From: Ectocarpus siliculosus
Taxonomy: Eukaryota > Sar > Phaeophyceae > Ectocarpales > Ectocarpaceae
Assembly (NCBI GenBank): GCA_000310025.1
Contig: FN647863.1
Span: forward strand, 1-15,913
Direction of reading: 5' to 3'
Length of the DNA: 15,913 nucleotides
Made by a program: the position numbers and the translations under genes. The notes beneath the pieces are model-generated. The model had not been told where the DNA came from. It made no database searches and saw nothing but the letters and a program-made list of their open reading frames with translations. Shown in pieces: positions 1-7,515 of the stretch. Each line of letters opens with the position of its first letter. Position 1 is the stretch's first letter.

Positions 1-427
1 CTTACGTCAAAAGATATTGCAACAGATTGATCTTGTCTACTACACTCATGTGTAAGAACAGTCTGGAGGTATCGAGCACAATCAATCTTGGTAGACCATA
101 GACTATTACATATTGTAGACTTTGCAAGGTCTCCCTTCTGGAGACGTGGGTGTCAAGCTTCCCGCGGGCGACGCAAGACCACATGCGTATTGCCGGAAAT
201 AGGCTGTGTGTTATTTTTAATGGGCAAATGCCTAACGCTAGCAAGCCGGCACGTGTTCTACATTGGAGCCAGCTCGAACGTGCCAGGAAGACCCAAACAT
301 ACATTCTTTTTCGAATGATTTTTGTGATGGCAGATTTCCAATGAGAACAACAGAATGTTGAATCGGCAAACAAATAAACGCAAACTGATAACACTGTGGG
401 TGCATGCGCTCAGACTTGTCTACACCA

Positions 428-517
428 GCGAGCCCATGGGTCACCCATGGCCATGCCGGTGCCATCATGAGCGTGCCCATGAGTATCGCGTGGGCAGCCC
501 ATGGGCGGCCCATTGGC
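428..517. repeat. Palindromic CCCATGGGT patch 1
   Basis: This stretch contains clustered copies of CCCATGGG separated by short GC-rich spacers (for example CCCATGGGTCACCCATGG at the left edge). Each core is its own reverse complement, so the patch looks alike on both strands and produces short open frames in both directions. It is a diverged member of the same family as the patches at 713-806, 4410-4448 and 15218-15560. It encodes nothing I recognise. Confidence 0.8.
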
Positions 518-599
518 GGCCAATGAGAGTCCTCCAAAACCAGCGTACTACTAAACAATAGTTTGTCTGCTTTGGAACGGGCACTATAGCGGCTAACAA

Positions 600-620
600 C
601 CCTAACCCTACCCCCTACCC
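600..620. repeat. Short interstitial telomere-like C-strand tract
   Basis: The sequence reads CCCTAACCCTACCCCCTACCCC, which is about two units of the TTAGGG complement followed by diverged CCCCTA units. Brown algae use TTAGGG-type telomeres, so this may be an interstitial telomeric remnant. Two perfect units could also arise by chance. A weaker similar tract (CCCCTAACTCTACTCCTAACCCC) lies at about 12704-12726. Confidence 0.35.
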
Positions 621-649
621 CAAGCCCACGAGCTACATAGGTTGGCGCT

Positions 650-708
650 GGTGGCTAAGTTCTACTGTAGGTTGATATGCCGGTGGCGAAGTTCTAGGTT
701 GAAGTGCC
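650..708 (+). repeat. Imperfect direct repeat of about 30 bp
   Basis: The block GGTGGCTAAGTTCTACTGTAGGTTGATATGCC is followed directly by GGTGGCGAAGTTCT-AGGTTGAAGTGCC, a shortened copy. The second copy runs into the 701-723 hairpin. It is non-coding as far as can be seen. Confidence 0.6.
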
Positions 709-723
709 CACGATGGGCACTTC
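701..723. repeat. Perfect 10-bp inverted repeat (hairpin)
   Basis: GAAGTGCCCA and TGGGCACTTC are exact reverse complements separated by CGA. The hairpin sits exactly at the left edge of the second palindromic patch. There is no run of T after it and no gene next to it, so I do not call it a terminator. Confidence 0.8.
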
Positions 724-806
724 ATGGGCCGCCTGCCCGTGGGTCACCCATGGGTGGCCCATGAAGCGCCCATGGGTGACCCATGGGTGTCCCATGGGCG
801 GTTCAA
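713..806. repeat. Palindromic CCCATGGGT patch 2
   Basis: Alternating CCCATGGG cores are joined by T(G/C)A(C/G) or TG(G/T) spacers. The clearest run is CCCATGGGTGACCCATGGG. The patch is open in frame on both strands, giving a translated 'MGHPWVTHG' style repeat that is a by-product of the palindromic DNA rather than a protein. Confidence 0.8.
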
Positions 807-954
807 CAAAACTGCCAGGATTGTGGGAGATTGGATAGTCTAAGGCTAAACCGGACAACTGATTTTCAGCCCAAAATACCACAAACCGAGGTGATGGCGC
901 CAGCTTTGAAGAAGAAAAATGAATGGGGATTCATTGTGGGGGTGTATGCATGAT

Positions 955-1014
955 CAGGTTTATCCGGGTAGGTGTTGTTGGCTGCGAGAAACCTGCCCTA
1001 GCCGGATAAACCTG
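955..1014. repeat. 13-bp perfect inverted repeat with 34-bp spacer
   Basis: CAGGTTTATCCGG (955-967) is the exact reverse complement of CCGGATAAACCTG (1002-1014). The pairing continues imperfectly inwards (GTAGGTG on the left against the complement GCAGGTT on the right), so the element could fold as a long hairpin of about 60 nt. It may be the remains of a small inverted-repeat element or a hairpin RNA locus. No open frame of interest overlaps it. Confidence 0.75.
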
Positions 1015-1262
1015 TTTGAAAAGTGCGTGGGGGCCATTTTCCGTTCTGTCGTTTTGATGGGTTTCAGAATTGGTTCGCCAGGCCTTGTCTGCGCGGAACG
1101 CGTCCCGGGGGAATAGAGCCAGTCTGTGTGACTTTGACCGTCAACCACACGCCCCAGGGAAGCCTGCCGAGCTCCACGCATGAGCGTTAATGTGCCGACG
1201 AGCCTCCTGCGTGCCCCTGAGAGGGAAGCACGAGAAAAGACTACCTGCCGCGAGAGAAAGAA

Positions 1263-1460
1263 ATGTCGAAGCTATTATGTCGTTTCGTGGTGTTTTTCTT
1301 TTTGCTGTTGGTGCATCGGTGCCTTGTGTATTTGTTTGTGGTTCGGGAAAATGTTACCATTTTCAGTGCCTCGCTAGCACTGGTGGTGCTGCAAGTTGTT
1401 GCCACGATAGGTTATTTCTTTGGGAAGGTTACCCATCTAGCCACGGCCGGAAGCATGTAG
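1263..1460 (+). CDS. Weak candidate small membrane protein
   Basis: This is a 65-residue open frame starting with ATG. Residues about 6-26 (MSKLLCRFVVFFFLLL...) are strongly hydrophobic, and a second hydrophobic stretch lies at about 35-55. It could be a two-span peptide or a signal-bearing first exon, but there is no recognised motif. T-rich DNA often yields such hydrophobic frames by chance. It lies 300 bp upstream of the visible cupin exon on the same strand. I cannot link them, because the region between shows no exon with the expected HxH motif. Confidence 0.15.
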   Translation: MSKLLCRFVVFFFLLLVHRCLVYLFVVRENVTIFSASLALVVLQVVATIGYFFGKVTHLATAGSM

Positions 1461-1479
1461 GCGGTCACGACGTGACCGC
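1461..1479. repeat. 19-nt near-perfect palindrome
   Basis: GCGGTCACG, one A, then CGTGACCGC: nine-base arms that are exact reverse complements. The half-site GTCACG/CGTGAC resembles a binding site for a dimeric bZIP-type factor. That function is only a possibility. It lies about 280 bp upstream of the first visible cupin exon. Confidence 0.6.
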
Positions 1480-1761
1480 AATGGACAGTTGATCACCTGT
1501 GCCGTGAAAGTAATAGCGATAAGCGTGAACGGTTGAACACAAGCTGGCGAAGTCAACCACGATCTTCACCTGAAGTAAATTGACGTTGAGTTTGTGGCTA
1601 CGACGATTTGTTGCCGGAAGCTGCAGATCATGACCGTAGCCATGAACACAGTGATGCCACACTTACGTATGTATGACGCTCTGCGGACGAAGTTCACCTC
1701 AAAGATATACGAGCCTCAACCTCGCCCCCATCCCCCGACATAACACTCCGTTCATTCACAG

Positions 1762-2386
1762 ATGTTGTACGTGATCAAGGGCGAGCAAGTCCGGGTGGCG
1801 TTCGTAGAGGAGAACGGTGGCGAGGGGGCCGTCGTCAATGACCTTGCCCAGGGGGACGTGGCTTTCTTCCCTCAGGGGCTAATCCACTACCAGCAAAACC
1901 TTGACTGCGAGCCGGCGACGTTCCTGGCCGCGCTGAACAACGACGACCCCGGCGCCGTTACGATCACGACTCGCTTCTTCGAGCTGCCGACGGAGGCCAT
2001 CCAGGTGCGTGCTCGGTTCCTCTCAGCAATAGTATGTTGTAGCCTTTCGCACGCTGCTTCAAATCCTTGGTTGCAACGTTCATGAAAGCATGTCTCAATC
2101 ACTCGGTAATACATAGTACAGGGTATGTGGTATTCCTCGAATCGCCCTTCCACAGAATCTTGACCGGGCTTCAATTGTCGTCATTGTGATGCACCCACAG
2201 GCTTCGCTGAACTTCGAAGAGCCCGCTCTCCAGAAGCTGATCGAGTCACTCCCCGATGCACCGGCGGCGGCTCGCCAGCAGTGCCTTCAGAGGTGTGGCA
2301 TGGCTGAGCCGGGCAACGACTTCAGCTACGACTACACCTACGACGACGACACCAAGGACAGCAAGGACAGCGGGGACGAGTACTAA
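1762..2386 (+). CDS. Germin-like cupin domain protein, 5' part not visible
   Basis: Two exons are supported: 1762-2004 and 2201-2386, with stop TAA at 2384-2386. The intron 2005-2200 starts CAG|GTGCGT and ends CCACAG|GC, and joins in phase 0. The first exon follows a good acceptor (TTCATTCACAG at 1761), so its opening ATG is probably an internal Met. It reads as the second half of a germin/cupin beta-barrel: LYVIKGEQVRVAF, then GD..FFPQGLIHYQQN carrying the third metal-binding His, then ALNNDDPG and FFELPTEA. In the family, an HxH(x)4E motif precedes LYVIKG; here it should lie in an upstream exon, and I do not see one between 1 and 1761. The second exon adds a helical tail (ALQKLIESLPDAP) and an acidic, Tyr-rich C-terminus (DYTYDDDTKDSKDSGDEY). 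Family members are usually secreted or wall-linked metalloproteins. The cupin call is firm; completeness is doubtful. Confidence 0.8.
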
Positions 2387-3896
2387 ATGATGTTGGACAA
2401 TGTTGCCTGCCGTTCCTGTGAACGTGTTTCGCTCGCGGACTCTCAGCCCGAGCCGTTGGATGCAGGCAGGGGTGGGTGCGTGGGTGCGGGCGCACTTGCG
2501 TATCGTATCCGTTCTATTGAAACAAGTACGTGTAATGAAGTATGTTGTAAAGGTCTCGAGGTGAAATGCAATGCGGTGTTCACGATCTGGTGTTCGTTGA
2601 CTTCCGGCTTGAAACTCACTCTGTATCCTGCCTTAGATGTACGTGTAACAGGACGTTGCGAATACCCATCTTTCGCTACGTGTATGTGAACAGATAGAAC
2701 AGAATGATAGTAGAGGCTACCGTCGCTGAGGTTGACTCGAGATAGGTATTCGCGTCGGGACAACTCTCCGTTGCCGTCGGCGGCACGAAGTCGTGCCGTA
2801 TTCACTCCGGGAAAACGCGTCTTGATGTTGTCCTCAAGAATTCACTCGTACTGTGTGGTTGTCATATCCGGTGGCTTTTTCGCCGAACGCATGCATTTGG
2901 CGTTCCCGTCCTTGGGCTTAGTGTTGACATGGGCGATCGGTCTACAGTCTATACGTGTAGAACTCTTGAACTTAAGTCCGTAGCGTTAGGGACAAGATCG
3001 TAGATCTCGGATGGAACCTTGATTTCCATGGTACAATTTAGACAGAGTGAGCACTGTAGTTGTCGGTCTACAAACAATATATACATTCCGTACGTTACTT
3101 CGTGTGGTATGTTGTGTTTGGACTGTGTCGGTGCCTGCGGGCAGTGCTCGATAGGGAGAAATGCACAGCAGTTGGTGCCTTTCCCGGTAACGCTGAGGCT
3201 GAAGTGAACGACAATATTACCGGACGCTTGACCTTCTTTCTGAACATAACCTTCTCTATTGTCGACGTTGGGGATGAGTTTTGACTCTGCTATCTGCATT
3301 GGGCGCAGGTGATGGATGGTGTCGTCGATTGATGTCTGTTCTACAATGCACCTCGGCCAATAAATATACTTTCGCCTCAACACATGGTTCGACCGCTCTT
3401 AGATTGGCTTCATCCCCTTCGAGCTGCCAAGATATATACCCAAAGCAGAGTGGCATGGACTGCGTTGTGTCAATCTATGAGGTTCATGTGCCCCCGTGCA
3501 CAGCAGTACCGACCACCACTCGAGGACCTCAGATATGGAGTAACCCCGTCGGAGGGGATATTCACAACACCGTTCGTTTGGAGGCAAACATGCGGAGGAT
3601 CTGTGTTGGCTCCGTAATAAACTTGAAATACATGAAAGCGGTCTTCTGCGGCCGCGGCCACACTGCCGTACTCTACTGAACCACAGAATGTCATAATTTT
3701 CTGCTGGAAATGAAAGCTTTGGCAAACCGTTGCCGTCATTAAGCAATAGACCAACAGCACAACAGGCCGTCTTGAATCCAAAAATACAACAACACGCTTT
3801 GACATCGACACAGAACTTCACATGTCACCATTGATCGTGCTCTATGATGATTATTTACGCTGAACTGTCATTCTTGAGGACCTCTCTCTTCTCGGG
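2387..3896. other. No recognisable gene
   Basis: Several open frames of 60-140 codons exist on both strands, but none has a recognisable motif, they overlap each other in conflicting frames, and none joins convincingly to a neighbour by splice sites. The DNA just after the cupin stop is probably its 3' untranslated region. I see no repeat structure here. Confidence 0.5.
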
Positions 3897-3917
3897 GCCG
3901 GCAATCCTCCTGCCGGC
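3897..3917. repeat. 7-bp GC-rich hairpin
   Basis: GCCGGCA and TGCCGGC are exact inverted arms around ATCCTCC. It is isolated in non-coding DNA with no poly-T tail and no nearby gene end, so its role is unknown. Confidence 0.4.
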
Positions 3918-4086
3918 GCTATCAGAGGAGAATCAACCGACCGTCGTCCCGATCACCGATCAGCAGGAACATGTGAGAACCTTCCCAACCCCCACGTCGG
4001 CAGGAAAGACAAGCCGATAGAGACACTCTGGGCCATAATCCCCCGAAAAATACAAAGAAAACAATAATTGATAGCAAATTTAGAGA

Positions 4087-4188
4087 CACCCGGATGGTCG
4101 CCGAAGAACGGATGGTCGTCTTCAACACACTCACGGGGCACCCGGATGGTCGCCGAAGAACGGATGGTCGTCTTCAACACACTCACTC
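4087..4188. repeat. 52-bp tandem duplication
   Basis: Bases 4087-4138 are repeated at 4139-4188 almost without change (CACCCGGATGGTCGCCGAAG through CTTCAACACACTCAC). Inside each copy the decamer CGGATGGTCG occurs twice, 18 bp apart, so the unit itself arose from a smaller repeat. The period is not a multiple of three (52), and no coding frame is supported across it. Confidence 0.9.
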
Positions 4189-4409
4189 TCAACAAGTTCA
4201 ATGTCCGAAAAATGTCGCTGTGGTACAGAAGATCTACTTTGACCTCGACGCGCCCTCTACCTCCTCAAGTCATCCTGGCTGCATGAGAGTATTGCGGAAT
4301 CACTTTGAGGCGGGCGGACAAGAGAAACACATTCATAAAGAACCAAGATGGATACTCACCGACAACAAAAACGACCCATCTTTGGGGTGATGTACATTAT
4401 CCTTAATCG

Positions 4410-4448
4410 TGCCCATGGGTACCCATGGGTAGTGGGTACCTATGGGTA
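4410..4448. repeat. Palindromic GGTACCCATG patch 3
   Basis: The sequence CCCATGGGTACCCATGGG is followed by a diverged unit GTGGGTACCTATGGGT. It is the same core unit as the large array near the right end of the window, which suggests dispersal of one repeat family. Confidence 0.8.
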
Positions 4449-5325
4449 ACGACGGTGGAAATTGCAAAACTCCCTCTGTTAGATGTATGCGTACGTACTC
4501 CTGGTTGTGGACACTTTGGGTTCGGCACTCGGCATTTTCTGCCTCTCGGCAGTCACTCTCTTTCTCGGGGGCACACAGCGGGTAACGCGATGCAACACTG
4601 CGCATGGCTGGTATTCGTAAGCCATTCACCTGCGGCGCCTGTCCTTACCGTTCAACCTCGCGTAAACTGGATGCATACCTGCGCTATGCTTACCGCCCAT
4701 GACAAAGAAAGGCGATGATCCATCACCTAGCAACAACATAAAGGCATAACTGACGGAGGAATGTGTATCTATACGAAGGGTAAAGATCCCAGAGCACGTA
4801 TTTCAAGCGGAAGGTCATCAGCTACCAAGGGCAGGTAGCCGGAAACGCTACTCTAGTCAGATGGCATTATGGTCGGGGTCGCGTCCCCCCTAGCGAAGGG
4901 GTATCGGGGTTAGCGCCCGTGAGTTGCCACCCCGGTCGCAGTTTACAGCCTTGGTGTACGTACCAACAGCGAATAACTCGACTCTCCGCTTTTGTTCATG
5001 GCCACAACAACTTGTACATCATGCTGATTCCATTGCTGCTGCCGCCCCAAGCGTCACCGCAGAGTCCATCGACAGCACCGTTGGCCTTATAGACTTTGCG
5101 GCGGGCACGGTGATACGCTGCGCAGCAGTTCAACTAGGCTGAGCGTGTGCACCCAAGCTTGGTAATAACGTAGATCATGTGTGTGATTGTTTGGGGTTGT
5201 GTCGCAGTGTACGGCGAATGGAGTAAGTGTGTGGTGTGTTCTTTGGATAAAACGAGAAAAAAAAAAGGTAATGCTCGTGGTAGAAAATATTTATGCGTGA
5301 GGGGCCTTGTCAACGGGAGGGTTCT
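4449..5325. other. No recognisable gene
   Basis: The open frames here are short, overlap on both strands and show no conserved motif. The stretch around 4880-4920 (GTCGGGGTCGCGTCCCCCC and following) is GC-rich with small self-complementary pieces, but it does not fold as a tRNA: there is no T-loop GTTCRA consensus. Confidence 0.5.
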
Positions 5326-5571
5326 ATGCGCCACATCTTCCCAAAGATTGCTTTTGTTGTCCTGGGCACTCTTGTCGTCGTCCTCGTGCAAGAAGAGGTG
5401 GGAGTCCGCTGGCACAACCTCTCACGGAGGTTGGCAACCACGAACAGTGTACGTACATGGAATGACGTGTCGCAACACCTCGTGCGTGAAGCTGTGGGTC
5501 AAGTTTTCCTTGTGACCGGCTACAAGGCTGAACCACGTGCTTTGGTACTTACAAGGGACATCGAAAGCTAA
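5326..5571 (+). CDS. Candidate small secreted or membrane-anchored protein
   Basis: The 81-residue frame starts at ATG 5326 with MRHIFPKIAFVVLGTLVVVL: a short basic start, then about 15 hydrophobic residues, as in a signal peptide or a single N-terminal membrane anchor. The rest is polar and mixed (WHNLSRRLATT, WNDVSQHLVREAVGQVFLV) with good amino-acid balance. I recognise no family. The in-frame upstream extension lacks a reason to be preferred. It could be a single-exon gene, one exon of a larger gene, or chance. Its amino-acid make-up is more protein-like than its neighbours, which is the only positive evidence. Confidence 0.3.
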   Translation: MRHIFPKIAFVVLGTLVVVLVQEEVGVRWHNLSRRLATTNSVRTWNDVSQHLVREAVGQVFLVTGYKAEPRALVLTRDIES

Positions 5572-5995
5572 ATTACTTGTAATACGTGCTGTTCGTTGCC
5601 GTACGCAGGAGCTGCCGACAAGGGTTGGATTTCTTGTCCACACACCCCTCCTGTGTAGCCTATTATGGTTGTAGTTGTACGGAAAAAGGACACTGAAAGT
5701 GTACATTTTATTACTCTGCGTACAATGAAAAGTGTCGTATACGTCTCACGACGAAAATGAGAGTACTGTCGCCATACCAAGTTGGACGCCACCAATAGAA
5801 ACCTGGGAAGGCCGTACAAAAATGGTCATGTACGTACGCGGATGTCGTCACCTTGAAGCCTCTCACCGAAAACACACCCGCGGACGCTCTTGCCGATACA
5901 CGGAATTCGAGAACATGGCAACAGGTAACCACCACTGAAAATTAAGCAGGCAGCCGCAAGGATGTTACTTCCATTGTGGCAGAGAATAACATTGG
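5572..5995. other. No recognisable gene
   Basis: Open frames on both strands overlap and contain no motif I can identify. No repeats or hairpins stand out. Confidence 0.4.
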
Positions 5996-6140
5996 AGGAC
6001 CCGCTGAGGGTAGTAAGTCGTGCCATACTTCGATTGAAAACACTAAACAACTGGCAAGAGAAGAAAAACCCATGAGGACCCGATGATGGTAATAAGTCGT
6101 TCCATACACTTCGATTGAAAACGCCAAACAACTGCGAGAA
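5996..6140. repeat. Diverged tandem repeat, period about 78 bp
   Basis: AGGACCCGCTGAGGGTAGTAAGTCGT at 5996 recurs as AGGACCCGATGATGGTAATAAGTCGT at 6074, and the similarity continues through CTTCGATTGAAAAC and AAACAACTG. There are roughly seven mismatches and a 2-bp indel over about 58 bp. On the - strand each copy reads VFNRS followed about 10 residues later by a Ser/Gly/Pro-rich end. That faintly resembles the FNIP repeats of the neighbouring - strand gene, so this may be a badly decayed part of it. Confidence 0.7.
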
Positions 6141-6367
6141 ACAAACGTGGCACAACACGAACGACTGAAGTCCCACAAAGAAAACCAGGGAATACCCCGC
6201 GTCGGAACATGCACGGGGCGCCATTCGTAAACCTCTTCACCCCACCGTGCCAGAGCGAGCTCGAATGCCCTGGTCTACAAAACCACGATCGTTCATCACG
6301 AAGTATGGAGCTGGTCACCACCAGGCATTTCCCCGCATATTACTGCGCGCTTCAAGTGTTTATCCTT

Positions 6368-7366
6368 TCAACGAGTCAAAGATGCATCTCTAAACTGAAC
6401 CCTCTTCAACGACCTTGGCCACATGTAACCACACGTAAAACCGTCACCTGTAGACATCCCGTCAAACCTCAGTTCGACTATAGCTCTCGGCCAACGTACG
6501 TCTGACAGTGGTTGTTGGAAGCGTTTGCCAAACGACCACTCCTTGAGGGTTGGAGCCCAACATTACTCGAGAGTGATTGAATGATCCCCCGAAGGCAAGC
6601 GACTCCAATCCAGGCGACCACTGCAAGGTGTAAACCTTCGTGTTGAACTTACCCTCAAGCACCAACGTCTTTAGGCTCGTAGGCCAGGTGGTGTCGCTTA
6701 CACGCCACCCGCAGCCTGACCCAAACTCGAAAGCTTCTAGCGTGGACGGCCACTTAGCGCGTTCGACGGAAACCATGTCGTCGAAATCATCCGGGAACAC
6801 AACCTATGCAAGTTCCTGGGCCAATGAACGGCATCAACCTTCTGGTTAAATTTTATGGGAAACGACACCTCCTACAGCCCGTCAGGCAACTGCATGCCTT
6901 GTATTGGGCTGTTGAAACTCCCCCCCAACCGTAGGACCTTGGGCGTGGCAGGGAGTACCACAGGAGGCCTCAGCCCCCCGTTCCACGCACCCCCCAAGGT
7001 GAGATACTGCAGCGAATCAGGCCAGATAACGCCTAGCAGGTTCTGCTGGAACGCATCACCGGCCGTCAGAGCGATCAATGCATCCGGCCAATGATAGCCG
7101 GTCAATGGCTGGTCAAAGCACGTACCAAACGCCAAACGTTGCAAGCTACTGGGCCACCGGACTGCGGCGATTGGCTGGTTGAAGCATCCTCCTAGACGAA
7201 TGTCCTCGATGGAATCTACGAAAGTCACACCTTCGATGGACCTGTTGAATGTGCTTTCTAGCGAAAGTTGCTTCAAATTAGGAGGCATACTGATACTTTC
7301 GAGTGGCTGGTTGAAGCGGCTCTCGTAGCCGGATCCTGTTATATTCTTATCCCTTACCCAGATCAT
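6368..7366 (-). pseudogene. FNIP/leucine-rich-like repeat protein, degenerate
   Basis: Reading on the - strand from about 7366, seven repeats of 22 residues follow the pattern F-N-Q-P-(L/I)-x3-x-W-P-x-S-L-x2-L-x-(F/L)-G-x2. Examples are FNQPIAAVRWPSSLQRLAFG and FDQPLTGYHWPDALIALTAG. The frame then meets a TAG at 6872-6874, but the repeat continues beyond it in the same frame and rhythm (FNQKVDAVHWPRNLHRL). A frameshift at about 6795-6810 leads into FDDMVSVERAKWPSTLEAF and FNTKVYTLQWSPGLESLAFG. A second shift at about 6563-6575 leads into WAPTLKEWSFGKRFQQPLSD and a last weak repeat that ends at TGA 6368-6370. FNIP-type repeats are protein-binding solenoids found in Dictyostelium, giant viruses and many stramenopiles. 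The true start is unclear: the frame is open for about 70 bp upstream of the Met at 7366. Three lesions mark it as a pseudogene unless they are assembly errors. Confidence 0.85.
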
Positions 7367-7515
7367 TCGATGTAAGTATTGGATTTGGTTGGGTGAGGCC
7401 TCCTGCGCCGGTCTGTGGTCCCGCCCATTACTTTCTTGTTAATTATCCGATCTGTCACATCTTAGTTATTGACCACTCACGCCTCTAAGCTAGGTCTCGC
7501 CCACCCAAACTTTCT

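Noticed and set aside
2949-3383. 144-codon minus-strand frame
   Set aside because: Its composition and absence of motifs look random, and it overlaps other equally open frames; no splice partner is visible.
4860-4935. Possible tRNA or structured RNA in GC-rich DNA
   Set aside because: No T-arm consensus, no acceptor pairing and no anticodon stem could be drawn.
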